Shown: piece after piece, positions 1 through 8,044 of the stretch
How positions within the stretch are numbered: position 1 is the stretch's first letter
How the letters are laid out: every line of letters starts with the position of its first letter
Assembly: GCF_000515415.1 (NCBI RefSeq)
Contig: NZ_KI911783.1
Location: 6,869,831 to 6,933,830 of the forward strand
Direction of reading: 5' to 3'
Length of the DNA: 64,000 nt
Source of the DNA: Bradyrhizobium sp. WSM1417
GTDB lineage: Bacteria; Pseudomonadota; Alphaproteobacteria; Rhizobiales; Xanthobacteraceae
The notes under the pieces: generated by a model
Database searches by the model: none
Told to the model about the DNA's origin: nothing
The model's input: the letters and a program-made list of their open reading frames with translations, nothing else
Made by a program: the position numbers and the translations under genes

Positions 1-2133
1 CAATTGCAGCTGATGACGCCACGCACCGCTCAAGCGGCCTTCGAACTGCGAAGCGCCCTCGCCTGCGGCGACCACGCGATCGAGCCCGAGCAAGGCCAGC
101 AGCGCACTTCCCTGTGGTGTCGAGACTTTCGAATCCAGCGTGAAGTCGCTGTTGCGCAAGCGGTCGATATCGATGCCGTTGACGGCGGCGACCGGCGTCT
201 GCGCGGCCAGCGTCGCGGTGGCCTTGAGCTGCGGCGCGTCGAGCTCGATTACCGCGCGCGCGTCGTTGCGATCGGCATGCTCGGCGTTCTTGTCGAGGCT
301 GAGATCGAGCTTGAGGCGGATCGCACCTGGCAGCGATGGGATGGCGTCGAAGCGCGCGCGCACCGACGGTGCAAACGGCTCGAGCAGTGCGGTGAGATCG
401 CGCAGCGAATTGGCGGAGGATTTCAGCGCGAGCTTGCCAGTGGCCTTGGCGCGGTCGAAGCTGCCGCTCGCTTCCGTGGTCACGCCGCTGGCCTGACCGA
501 ACCGCAACTGCTCCAGCGAGAGCGATGCCGGGCCGTAGCCGAGTTTTGCAGTGAACGGCCGTAGCTCCTGCCCGGCCGAGATCGCGCGGCCGATATCGAG
601 CGAAAGCTTCGCTTCCTCCGGCCATTCGCCCTGCGGCCCCGAAAGCGCCCGCACAAAACTTGCGGCGGCATCGAGGTCGAGGCGATCCGCCTTGAGCTCC
701 GCGTCGATCCGCGAGCCCTTGCTCGCGCCGGTTTGGACGAAAGCGATGCGGCCTTCGACCGCGCCGCCCTCGATGTCGGCCTTCAACCTGTCGATGGCGA
801 AATGGTTGGCGGCGATGGTCACGTCCCCGGCAAGGCGTAGCGGCCGCGTGCTGCGGCGGTTGACTTCGTTGCGGCCCTGGAGCCAGGCCACCAGCGTATC
901 GGGATCGGCGGAATCGACGCTGAGACGGCCGCTGAAACTGTCGGCGCCGGGCGTCGCGCCGTTGAGCGAGAGCTGCGTCTGGCCCGGCGCGCGCAGCTCG
1001 AGCCGCTGGAAGGTCCAGGACCGTCCGTCGGTCGCAAGCTCGGCCGTGATGTTCTGGAGCGGCCGGCCGCCGAGCATGATCTGGTCGGAGTTGAACTCGA
1101 TCTGCGCCGGGATCGGCGCCTGCGGGATTGCGGCGAGCCCCGCACGGAGCGCCGGAAGGATGCGCTGCGGCTCGGTATCGTTCCTGGCCGTGAGCTTGTC
1201 GGCGTCGACCTGGCGCGCCGACAGCACCGCACGCAGCAGCGGCGACGCCCCGAACCTGATATCGCCGACGCCGCCGAGCTTCAGCGCGGAATCTTCGGGC
1301 CCGAAGCTGGCATCGACCTGCTCGAACTTGGCGCCGGCCGGATCGGCCTTGAGTTTCGTCGTGAGCTTCCAGGGCATCGGCCCCGCATCGCCCGGCTTCT
1401 TCGGCGCCGGCACCGCGAGTATCAGCGCGCCGTCGAATTTCGGCAGGCGGTTGTCGAAGGCGAGCACGCCTTCGAGATCAGCCAGGATGGCGCGTTCGCC
1501 GGGATCGATGTTGAGGTGGAGGCGGGTGGCGTTGCCGTCGGCGCTCGGGCCGGAGGAGACGCGGAACGGATAGCGGACGCCGGTGGCGGTGAAACTGCCG
1601 TCGCCCCGGACCGAGCCGGCCAGCGAGCGCACGTCGCCGGAGAAGGCGATGTCGTTGAGCTCCAGCGTCGACCGGCTGGCGGCATCATGCAGGGCGATGC
1701 GGCCGGTGAGGTTCAGCCGCTCGATCGCCAGCGAAGCCAGATTGAAGCTGCCGCTCGCGGTGGACGGCAAATCGACCCGCCCGCGCGCGTCGAGGCCGAG
1801 ATCGACCGCCATGCCGTTGACCGAAAGCTCGGTGGCGCGCCATTCGCCGCGCATCAGCGAGCTCAGGCTGAACTCGACGTCGAGCTTGTCGGCGCGCAGG
1901 CGGCCGAGATCATTGTTGCCGCCGAAGGTGACCCCGCGCAGCCGCAGCGTCGGCGCCGGCAAAAGCCGCGCGTCGAGCTCGCCCGCCACCCGCACCGGCA
2001 CGCCGATGATCCTGCCGGCCTCCGCTTCGAACTGGGGCCTGAACTGGTTCCAGTCGACGAAGTAAGGCCCGATCAGAGCGGCCAGCAGCGCTAAGATAAA
2101 GGCAATCGCCAATCCGAGCAGCGTCGTCTGCAC
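1..2133 (-). CDS. AsmA family protein (3' part missing, runs off the left edge)
   Basis: The minus-strand frame stays open from a GTG at 2133 to the window edge, giving at least 711 codons. The start is chosen because a purine-rich AGGGGAG lies just upstream of the GTG. The N-terminus has one membrane segment (LGLAIAFILALLAALIG) followed by FVDWNQFRPQFE, which is typical of AsmA-like proteins. These are inner-membrane-anchored proteins with a long periplasmic repeat region, linked in E. coli and others to phospholipid transport or outer-membrane homeostasis. The rest is a low-motif, beta-rich sequence, as expected for the family. The exact subfamily and C-terminus cannot be judged because the gene is cut. 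Several long plus-strand frames over this gene are antisense artefacts of GC-rich codon use. Confidence 0.8.
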   Translation of the reverse strand, partial: MQTTLLGLAIAFILALLAALIGPYFVDWNQFRPQFEAEAGRIIGVPVRVAGELDARLLPAPTLRLRGVTFGGNNDLGRLRADKLDVEFSLSSLMRGEWRATELSVNGMAVDLGLDARGRVDLPSTASGSFNLASLAIERLNLTGRIALHDAASRSTLELNDIAFSGDVRSLAGSVRGDGSFTATGVRYPFRVSSGPSADGNATRLHLNIDPGERAILADLEGVLAFDNRLPKFDGALILAVPAPKKPGDAGPMPWKLTTKLKADPAGAKFEQVDASFGPEDSALKLGGVGDIRFGASPLLRAVLSARQVDADKLTARNDTEPQRILPALRAGLAAIPQAPIPAQIEFNSDQIMLGGRPLQNITAELATDGRSWTFQRLELRAPGQTQLSLNGATPGADSFSGRLSVDSADPDTLVAWLQGRNEVNRRSTRPLRLAGDVTIAANHFAIDRLKADIEGGAVEGRIAFVQTGASKGSRIDAELKADRLDLDAAASFVRALSGPQGEWPEEAKLSLDIGRAISAGQELRPFTAKLGYGPASLSLEQLRFGQASGVTTEASGSFDRAKATGKLALKSSANSLRDLTALLEPFAPSVRARFDAIPSLPGAIRLKLDLSLDKNAEHADRNDARAVIELDAPQLKATATLAAQTPVAAVNGIDIDRLRNSDFTLDSKVSTPQGSALLALLGLDRVVAAGEGASQFEGRLSGAWRHQLQL

Positions 2134-2273
2134 GGGTCTCCCCTCGGCCAAACCGGATGCGGGCCTTGCCTGAGCCGCAGGGCCTCAGACGTACCGGAAC
2201 AGCCCCTTATATAGGGGGAAGTGTGGCGAAGTCACAGCGACTGTTGCGCGCGGAGGTTAACGCCGGCGAGCTG

Positions 2274-3503
2274 TCACCAGCTCGCGGGCAGCCGCTTCAG
2301 GCCGCGCAGCACGAAGGTCGGCCGCCATTCCGGGTTTTCGACGTCGTCGATGCGCAGATCGGGCAGCCGCCGCAACAGCGTGGCGATGGCGATCTCGGCC
2401 TCGAGGCGGGCCAATTGCGCCCCCAGGCAGAAATGGATGCCGCCGCCGAACGACAGCGGCCTCACATTCTGGCGGGTCACGTCGAGCCGGTCGGGGCGGT
2501 CAGGATAGACCGCCGGGTCGCGGTTGGCCGAGCCCAGCAGGCAGAGCACGGTCTCGCCCTTCGGGATCTTGGCGCCGCCGAGATCGTCGATATCCTCCAG
2601 CGCGACCCGCCCGGTCATCTGCACCGAGGAATCGTAGCGCAAGAATTCCTCGATCGCGCCCACCATCAGCTCCGGCCGCGCGTTCAACAGCGCGAGCTGG
2701 TCCGGATTGCGATGCAGCGCAAGCAGGCCGTTGCCGATCAGATTGACCGTGGTCTCATGGCCGGCGCCGAACAACAGGATGATGTTGGCGGTCAGTTCCT
2801 CGTTGGTGAGCTTGTTGCCGTCTTCCTCGGCCTGCACCAGCTGGGTGATGAGATCGTCGCCGGGGTTTTTGCGACGCAGCTCGAACAGCTGCTGGAAATA
2901 CATCTGCGCCATCATGTTGCCGGCGTTGCCCTTGGCGATCTCCTCCGGCGAGAGCGGCACGGGGTCGAGCAGCCGTCCGCCGTCGCGCGAGCTGTTATAG
3001 AATGTCTCGCGATGGTCCTCCGGGATGCCGAGCATGTCGCAGATGATGGTGACAGGCAGGCGGAAGGCGAAATCCTCGATCAGATCCATGTGGCCGCGAT
3101 CGATCACGGCATCGATGGTCTGATCGACGATCTCCTGGATGCGTGGCCGCATGTCCTCGACGCGGCGGGCGGTGAAGGCCTTCACGACGAGGCCGCGCAG
3201 GCGGCTGTGGTCGGGCGGATCGGCCTGCAGCATCCAGTGGCTCATGCTGCGGAAGACCGGCTCCTCCATGATCTTCTCGCTATAGCGGCGCTTGGAACGC
3301 TCGACGAAATCCTTGCCGAAGCGCTTGTCGCGCATCACGAGGCTGACATCGGCATGGCGGCTCGTGACGAACTGGCCGAACGGCGTCACGTGAATCGGAT
3401 AGATCGCGCGGAGCCGGTCGTAATGCGGATAGGGATCGCGGATGAAGTCCGGCGACAGCGGATTGAACAGCGGACCGCCGGTGCCCTGCACGTGCTCGTT
3501 CAT
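2274..3503 (-). CDS. Cytochrome P450
   Basis: This 409-residue protein is a complete soluble bacterial P450 and would act as a cytosolic heme monooxygenase. It carries the I-helix motif GAGHETT (residues 246-252), the K-helix ExxR pair (E286, R289) and the heme-binding loop FGGGIHFCLG (352-361) with the thiolate Cys at 359. The length fits class I bacterial P450s, which need a ferredoxin and a reductase; neither is encoded nearby. It is transcribed divergently from a TetR regulator, and a perfect 24-bp palindrome lies between the two starts. That arrangement suggests induction by the substrate through the TetR protein. The substrate cannot be told from sequence. A small-molecule hydroxylation role is safe; anything narrower is a guess. 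Confidence 0.93.
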   Translation of the reverse strand: MNEHVQGTGGPLFNPLSPDFIRDPYPHYDRLRAIYPIHVTPFGQFVTSRHADVSLVMRDKRFGKDFVERSKRRYSEKIMEEPVFRSMSHWMLQADPPDHSRLRGLVVKAFTARRVEDMRPRIQEIVDQTIDAVIDRGHMDLIEDFAFRLPVTIICDMLGIPEDHRETFYNSSRDGGRLLDPVPLSPEEIAKGNAGNMMAQMYFQQLFELRRKNPGDDLITQLVQAEEDGNKLTNEELTANIILLFGAGHETTVNLIGNGLLALHRNPDQLALLNARPELMVGAIEEFLRYDSSVQMTGRVALEDIDDLGGAKIPKGETVLCLLGSANRDPAVYPDRPDRLDVTRQNVRPLSFGGGIHFCLGAQLARLEAEIAIATLLRRLPDLRIDDVENPEWRPTFVLRGLKRLPASW

Positions 3504-3584
3504 GGTGACCTCATATCGGTTGCCGCATGAATCGCATACGCCGGGCAGCCCCTGTTGCGCAGCGTAACCATCCCTGAATTATCT

Positions 3585-3608
3585 ACTCGATACATTGTTG
3601 TATCGAGT
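3585..3608. promoter_or_regulatory. Predicted TetR operator (24-bp perfect palindrome)
   Basis: The sequence is ACTCGATACA, then TTGT, then TGTATCGAGT: two 10-base arms that are exact reverse complements. It lies 25 bp before the TetR start and about 80 bp before the P450 start, in the divergent intergenic region. Size, symmetry and position are those of a TetR-family operator that would control both genes. The binding assignment is inferred. Confidence 0.75.
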
Positions 3609-3632
3609 TGCATTCTGCCCTAACCTGCTCCG

Positions 3633-4244
3633 ATGTCAAGGGTGAGAACCAGGCCGACCAGGGGCGACACGCGCGACAGGCTGTTCGAGGCGGCCGCGCG
3701 CGTGTTCGAAGAGGATGGCATCGGCGGCGCCAGCATCGAGGCGATCGCGGCAGCGGCCGGATTCAGCCGCGGTGCGTTCTATTCCAACTTCAAGAGCAAG
3801 GACGAGCTGATCATCGCCATGCTCGAGGACCATGTCGCGCAGTCGATCCGGCGCAACATGGACATCCTCGCGCAACACGACAATCTCGACGACTTCATCG
3901 CGGCGCTGAAGGCGATGGACCGCACAAGGCAGGATCCGCTCGGCCGCTCGCCGCTGCTGCATATGGAGATGATCCTGTTTGTCGCGCGCGCCGAGAAGCG
4001 CCGACCGGAGCTTGCAAAGCGCCTGCGCGCGCGGCGCAAGCTGGTCGCCGACATCGTCGAGGCCACGCTGAAGGGCAACGCGAAGGGCGACACGCTCAAT
4101 CCGCCCTGGATGGCCTCCGTCGTGCTGGCATTGGAAGACGGCTTTCGCCTGCATCGCCTGATCGATCCGGAGACGACGCCGGCCGACAGCTTTCTGCGCG
4201 CGATCACGGATTTGCGGCGCAGGACGGGATTGTCGTCGGACTAG
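3633..4244 (+). CDS. TetR/AcrR family transcriptional regulator
   Basis: This 203-residue protein has an N-terminal TetR helix-turn-helix (about residues 12-60). It reads TRDRLFEAAARVFEEDG, then IEAIAAAAGFSRGAFYSNFKSKDEL, which is the family's classic DNA-binding segment with the F-Y-x-x-F-x-S-K-D-E-L ending. The C-terminal two thirds is a helical ligand-binding region with no specific family match that I can name. It is divergent from the cytochrome P450 and most likely represses both that gene and itself through the palindrome at 3585-3608. The ATG at 3633 is chosen because it gives the normal family length. Confidence 0.92.
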   Translation: MSRVRTRPTRGDTRDRLFEAAARVFEEDGIGGASIEAIAAAAGFSRGAFYSNFKSKDELIIAMLEDHVAQSIRRNMDILAQHDNLDDFIAALKAMDRTRQDPLGRSPLLHMEMILFVARAEKRRPELAKRLRARRKLVADIVEATLKGNAKGDTLNPPWMASVVLALEDGFRLHRLIDPETTPADSFLRAITDLRRRTGLSSD

Positions 4245-4425
4245 CGCCTTTTTTCAGAACTCCACTGTTCCCGCTCGATCAGTTCGCTGCGCTTCGCAGT
4301 TGGAACCTGGCCAGGATCATGCGCGCGCATTTTCCATTTCGTCGCACCCATCCAAGGAACGTTTGTGCGGCCTGCCACTTTATCCCGAGCCTGTTTTGGC
4401 AATTTGATCATTGGAGGAGACAACG

Positions 4426-4962
4426 ATGAGGATTCTGAAATTGACTGCGGCCGCAGCTGCGCTGCTGGCCGGTACGGCGCTCGCCGTGGCGCAGTCGAGC
4501 TCGACGGTCGGCACGGGCGGCTCGTCAGCCGGCGGCGGCACCAGCAACTCGACCGTCGGCACCGGCGGTTCATCGGCGGGTTCGGGCAGCGGATCGGGTT
4601 CGGCTTCGACGCTCGGCACCGGCGGTTCGTCGGCCGGAGGCGGCACCAGCAGTTCGTCGATCGGCACCGGCGGCTCCGCCGCGGGCTCCGGCAGCGGCTC
4701 AGGCTCGGCCTCGACGCTCGGCACCGGCGGTTCGTCGGCTGGTGGCGGCAAGAGCTCGTCCAGCGTCGGCACCGGCGGATCTGCGGCCGGCTCCGGCTCC
4801 AACTCGGCATCGACGCTCGGCACCGGCGGCTCGTCCGCGGGCGGCGGCAAGAGCGGCTCGACTGTGGGAGCGGCTGGCTCCTCCGCGGGACATGCCAGCG
4901 ACATGGGCATGGAAAAGGGCAAAGGCCACCACAAGGACGAGATGAAGAAGGACAAGGACTGA
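4426..4962 (+). CDS. Secreted Gly/Ser-rich tandem-repeat protein
   Basis: The gene encodes 178 residues. A signal peptide (residues 1-23, ending ALAVAQ) is followed by about eight imperfect repeats built on S-T-x-G-T-G-G-S-S-A-G. The repeats alternate between two forms: one continues GGGTS or GGGKS, the other SGSGSGSA. The tail is short and charged (EKGKGHHKDEMKKDKD). The ATG at 4426 is chosen because GGAGGAG lies just before it. No catalytic domain is visible, so it is probably an exported, disordered low-complexity protein. It is the first of three related small genes on the same strand, with gaps of 60 and 16 bases. Function unknown; a surface or matrix role is only a guess. Confidence 0.8.
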   Translation: MRILKLTAAAAALLAGTALAVAQSSSTVGTGGSSAGGGTSNSTVGTGGSSAGSGSGSGSASTLGTGGSSAGGGTSSSSIGTGGSAAGSGSGSGSASTLGTGGSSAGGGKSSSSVGTGGSAAGSGSNSASTLGTGGSSAGGGKSGSTVGAAGSSAGHASDMGMEKGKGHHKDEMKKDKD

Positions 4963-5022
4963 CATCCCGGCCGGCGGAGCGGCAGCAATGCCGCTCCTTC
5001 GTCCTTCCTGAGGAGGACTGGC

Positions 5023-5376
5023 ATGAACAGATCAATCGTTGCGATCGCAGTTTTGACTTTGATAAGCAGCGCCGCTGTGGGGGAAACCATGCAGAAAACC
5101 GGCAAGACCGCGTCCGGCGAGACCTGTCGGGTCACGGTGGAAAAACATCCCGACGGCAGCATTACCGCGCTGGGGTCATCGGGTTCAGGCACAACCGGCT
5201 CGACCTCATCGAGCGGCTCGCTGTCGAGCTCGAGCTCGGCCGGCGGATCGTCGGTGCACGTCCAGGCCGGTGGCGGCAACGTGTCGAGCTCGTCCTCGAC
5301 GGCCGGCGGCCCGGGTTCGACCAGCGCCAGCACCGTCACAGTCAACGGCTGCACCATCTCGACATCGTCGCCATAG
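5023..5376 (+). CDS. Small secreted Ser-rich protein
   Basis: The gene encodes 117 residues with an N-terminal signal peptide (MNRSIVAIAVLTLISSAAVG). Then comes a short ordered stretch, SGETCRVTVEKHPDGSITA, a Ser/Gly-rich low-complexity segment, and VTVNGCTISTSSP at the end. Two cysteines (in ETCRV and NGCTI) could form a disulfide in the periplasm or outside the cell. A good Shine-Dalgarno (TGAGGAGGAC) precedes the ATG. It is the middle gene of a three-gene run of small secreted proteins. No known domain; function unknown. Confidence 0.75.
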   Translation: MNRSIVAIAVLTLISSAAVGETMQKTGKTASGETCRVTVEKHPDGSITALGSSGSGTTGSTSSSGSLSSSSSAGGSSVHVQAGGGNVSSSSSTAGGPGSTSASTVTVNGCTISTSSP

Positions 5377-5392
5377 CAAAAGGATTTCACAG

Positions 5393-5821
5393 ATGAGAAT
5401 GTTGATCGCGACCTCGTCGGTCGCACTCCTGCTCGCCGCCGCCTCGCCGTTGTCGGCGCAAACCAGCATGACCGGGGGCACCGGGGGCTCGGCTGCGGCC
5501 GGCGGCACCTCGGCCAGCACGCTCGGCACCGGCGGCACGTCGACGTCGGGCTCCGGACAGACCGGCTCGTCGATTGCAGCCGGCGGCAGCGCCGCGTCCG
5601 CCAACGGCAAGGCGCAGTCCGGCACCAGTATGAACAAGGGCAACGGTCCGGTGCTCAATTCCAATGCGCGCGCGCAGGCGCATGAGGGTGGCACGTTCAG
5701 CCGCTCCCACACCCGCACGAAAGTCAAGGCGGGCGAGGAGGTCGGGTCCACCACCAAGACCATGTCGCACGTGCCAGGGTCTAAGCCGACCATGTCGACG
5801 ACATCGACCAACGTGCGCTGA
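5393..5821 (+). CDS. Small secreted Gly/Ser-rich protein, related to the gene at 4426
   Basis: The gene encodes 142 residues. The signal peptide (MRMLIATSSVALLLAAASPLSA) is followed by repeats such as GGTGGSAAAGGTSAS and TLGTGGTSTSGSG. These resemble the repeats of the protein at 4426 and suggest duplication within the cluster. The second half is more ordered and basic (for example SHTRTKVKAGEEVGSTTKTM). The ATG at 5393 is preferred because the signal peptide starts there; an upstream extension in the same frame would read through the previous gene. A strong intrinsic terminator follows at once, so this is probably the last gene of the transcript. Function unknown. Confidence 0.75.
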   Translation: MRMLIATSSVALLLAAASPLSAQTSMTGGTGGSAAAGGTSASTLGTGGTSTSGSGQTGSSIAAGGSAASANGKAQSGTSMNKGNGPVLNSNARAQAHEGGTFSRSHTRTKVKAGEEVGSTTKTMSHVPGSKPTMSTTSTNVR

Positions 5822-5839
5822 ACCATCCTCACGAGACTG

Positions 5840-5870
5840 CTGCCCGCAACCTGCGGGCAGTTTTTTCTTT
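5840..5870 (+). terminator. Rho-independent terminator
   Basis: A perfect 9-bp stem (CTGCCCGCA / TGCGGGCAG) with an ACC loop is followed by TTTTTTCTTT. It lies 18 bases after the stop of the third secreted-protein gene and closes that transcript. It also precedes the end of the convergent gene at 5897. Confidence 0.9.
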
Positions 5871-5896
5871 GTGAGCAGATCTTCTTTGTGAGCGGA

Positions 5897-6352
5897 TCAA
5901 CCGCCGCTCAGCGTACGGCTGACGCGGGTCACGAGCGCATCCCACTGCCGCTTTTCGGCGGCCGGATAGTTGATCAGCACGCAATGCACGTAGCGGCGGC
6001 CAAAGTTGCAGCGGTCGTACCAGATCTTGCCGCCCCGGGTGCTGGAGACCACGAAGAAGCGCGGCGTGATGCGCTTGTAGGTGATGCCGGACGGCGGATT
6101 CTTGCGCGCCAGGAAAGCGGCCGGTGAGCTGCCGTCGTTGGGAACGGCCTGCACCGTCAAATCCGCGCGGCCGTCGCTGGTCCGGTACTGCATGCCATAG
6201 CCGTCGGGCCGACCCGCTTGCTCGGTGAAGATGGATGCGGGAATGTCGACGCTGGTCCCGGTCTCGGGAATGCGATAGCCGCTCCAGCTCTCCGCACGAG
6301 CAGCAGCCGGCAAGCTACAGAGCATCACAAGGATGGTGGCGATCTTCTTCAT
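5897..6352 (-). CDS. Conserved hypothetical secreted protein
   Basis: The gene encodes 151 residues. The signal peptide is MKKIATILVMLCSLPAAARA. The mature part starts ESWSGYRIPETGTSVDIPASIF and has two cysteines (DRCNF, VHCVL) that may pair. The ATG at 6352 is chosen because the signal peptide begins there; a longer frame upstream adds 60 residues that look non-coding. I recognise no named domain. The pattern of a short periplasmic globular protein is common among Bradyrhizobium hypotheticals. It is convergent with the secreted repeat cluster and is separated from it by the terminator at 5840. Confidence 0.7.
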   Translation of the reverse strand: MKKIATILVMLCSLPAAARAESWSGYRIPETGTSVDIPASIFTEQAGRPDGYGMQYRTSDGRADLTVQAVPNDGSSPAAFLARKNPPSGITYKRITPRFFVVSSTRGGKIWYDRCNFGRRYVHCVLINYPAAEKRQWDALVTRVSRTLSGG

Positions 6353-6468
6353 CGTAAGGCCCGGTTTGCGCTGGTGGGCCGACAACGTGGGGAAAAGCCG
6401 GACGTTCCTTTCCGTGACGTGAACGCGCGTTGGGCCCAAGCCGGATGATAGCGTCGAGCGCGCGCCCG

Positions 6469-6978
6469 CTAGCGAGCGCGTTTGCCCTTGTCCGTGGGCA
6501 AGGGGCAATTCGTGCAAACGCTGTCGTCGCACATGCGGCAGATCGTGAAGCGATCCATCTCGGACGTATCCTGCCGTGCCAACAACTCATGGAGCAGCGT
6601 TTCGAGTCGTTTCGTTTCCGCCGGCGACAGCACATCCAGAAGCGACGCGACCGCCGAAATCCGCGAATTCATCAAATCGTTGCGGGTTGCGGCACCCTTC
6701 GCCGTCAGGTGCAGAGCAACCTCGCGGCCATCCTGTCCGGGCCGACGTTCGACCAGCCGGTCCGACACCAGACGGTCCACCAGCCGGACCGTTCCTGAAT
6801 GCGACAGCCCAAGGATCCGCCGCAGCTTGTCATTGGTCATGCCCTGGCCATAGCCGATGACGACCAGTGCGGCCGGCGTCTCGCCACCGCGGCCTATGAC
6901 CTCGCGCGCGCCCTGCTCGATCCGATCCATGACGGCGAGCGATAGCGCCCCCAGCAAATTTGCGATTCCGTTTTCCAT
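6469..6978 (-). CDS. MarR family transcriptional regulator with C-terminal Cys cluster
   Basis: The gene encodes 169 residues. The winged-helix core reads LRRILGLSHSGTVRLVDRLVSDRLVERRP (about 52-80), then DGREVALHLTAKGAA, the usual MarR recognition helix and wing. After the dimer helices, the C-terminus carries CRMC (147-150) and CTNC (155-158): two CxxC pairs four residues apart, suited to binding a zinc ion or an iron-sulfur cluster. The ATG at 6978 fits the family length; a longer frame upstream runs through the operator region. It is divergent from an alpha/beta hydrolase, and two matching palindromes lie between them. It probably represses both genes. The ligand is unknown. Confidence 0.88.
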   Translation of the reverse strand: MENGIANLLGALSLAVMDRIEQGAREVIGRGGETPAALVVIGYGQGMTNDKLRRILGLSHSGTVRLVDRLVSDRLVERRPGQDGREVALHLTAKGAATRNDLMNSRISAVASLLDVLSPAETKRLETLLHELLARQDTSEMDRFTICRMCDDSVCTNCPLPTDKGKRAR

Positions 6979-6991
6979 GAGCCGGACAATA

Positions 6992-7040
6992 TGTGCGGAG
7001 CGCACAAAAAACAACTTGACGAATATGTGCGCTCCGCACA
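6992..7040. promoter_or_regulatory. Two predicted MarR operators in a divergent promoter region
   Basis: TGTGCGGAGCGCACA (6992-7006) and TGTGCGCTCCGCACA (7026-7040) are near-palindromes and exact reverse complements of each other, with centres 34 bp apart. The second lies inside the spacer of a plausible forward promoter (TTGACG at 7016 and CATATT at 7039). Occupancy would block the hydrolase promoter. The first lies just before the MarR start and could give autoregulation. The binding protein is inferred from position. Confidence 0.75.
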
Positions 7041-7078
7041 TATTTCGATCGCGGGGCACGGTGACATGGAGAATGACG

Positions 7079-7987
7079 ATGAATACTGGGAGCGCGGCAC
7101 GACAAGCGAATGCCCAAGCGAATACCAGAGGCATTGAACCCGCCTTGAAATACGTGCAGGCCAACGGCGTGCGCTTCGCCTATCTCGAACAGGGCGACGG
7201 CCCCCTCGTCATGTTCCTGCACGGCTTTCCCGACAATGCCTGGTCGTATCGAAAGCAGCTGCAGGTCTTCGCGGATGCAGGGTATCGTGCGGTTGCGCCG
7301 TTCCTGCGTGGCTATGCGCCGACCGAGATTCCGGCGGACGGCATTTTCGATCCCATCGCACTGGGCAAGGATCTTGAAGGCCTCATCGCAGCGCTGAGCG
7401 ACGACGGACAGGCGCGCGTCGTCGGCATGGATTGGGGCGGCACCTCGACCTTTCAGGCGCTGGCCACGGCGCCATCGGCAATCAAGGCCGCCGTGGTCAT
7501 GAACACCGCACATCCGATTACAATTTCGAGCATCAGAAGGGATCCGGAGCTCGTTCGAGCCGTCTTCCATGTCTACTTCTTCCAGCTTCCCGGCGCCGAA
7601 TCCGCGGTCAGTACCCAGGGACTTCCCTTCGTCGACTATCTCTGGAAACTGTGGTCGCCGACATTCAACAATGCCGAGCACATCCGTTCAATCAAGGAGA
7701 CGCTCAGCTCGCCCGGCACGATGGCCGCCGCGCTTAAATATTACGGAGGTCTGACCGATGCGGGGCTCGCGCGCCGGCTGCCGATCAATGACATGCACAC
7801 GCCGACGCTGACGATCTATGGCAGCAACGATCCGACAGCGAGGTACTCGGTCAAGGAGGAGCCGCTGTTCAAGGGGCCGCACAAGCGGATTGTCCTGCCC
7901 GATGTCGGGCACTTCCCGCACCTCGAGCGTGAGGAAGAAGTCACCGGCCTGATCATGGACTGGTTCAAGACGCACGCGCCCGACTGA
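7079..7987 (+). CDS. Alpha/beta hydrolase, epoxide hydrolase / haloalkane dehalogenase type
   Basis: The gene encodes 302 residues with a standard alpha/beta hydrolase fold. The oxyanion motif HGFP is at 48-51. The nucleophile elbow is GMDWGG, so the nucleophile is Asp118 rather than Ser. The acid is probably Asp251 (GSNDPT) and the base His278 (DVGHFPHLE). An Asp nucleophile marks epoxide hydrolases and dehalogenases, not esterases. YYGG (221-224) may supply a cap tyrosine that activates the epoxide. The ATG at 7079 is preferred over 7073 because GGAGA sits six bases before it. It is divergent from, and probably repressed by, the MarR regulator. It is followed by a PEP mutase/isocitrate lyase family gene. 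Confidence 0.85.
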   Translation: MNTGSAARQANAQANTRGIEPALKYVQANGVRFAYLEQGDGPLVMFLHGFPDNAWSYRKQLQVFADAGYRAVAPFLRGYAPTEIPADGIFDPIALGKDLEGLIAALSDDGQARVVGMDWGGTSTFQALATAPSAIKAAVVMNTAHPITISSIRRDPELVRAVFHVYFFQLPGAESAVSTQGLPFVDYLWKLWSPTFNNAEHIRSIKETLSSPGTMAAALKYYGGLTDAGLARRLPINDMHTPTLTIYGSNDPTARYSVKEEPLFKGPHKRIVLPDVGHFPHLEREEEVTGLIMDWFKTHAPD

Positions 7988-8044
7988 ACGCAGAGGGCGT
8001 GGCCCACAACATCCTTCGATGTTCTCTAATCCGGAGTGCGCGCA

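Noticed and set aside
551..1573. Long plus-strand open frame of 340 codons
   Set aside because: It is antisense to the AsmA-like gene. Its protein is Ser/Arg/Pro-rich with no domain, as usual for shadow frames in GC-rich DNA.
2157..3530. Plus-strand frame of 457 codons
   Set aside because: It lies opposite the cytochrome P450, whose heme and I-helix motifs are intact. The plus-strand product has only Ala/Glu/Gln/Arg-rich filler.
4441..4880. Possible CRISPR-like array from the repeated DNA in the Gly/Ser protein gene
   Set aside because: The repeats are codon-phased, imperfect, without unique spacers, and encode a continuous protein with a signal peptide.
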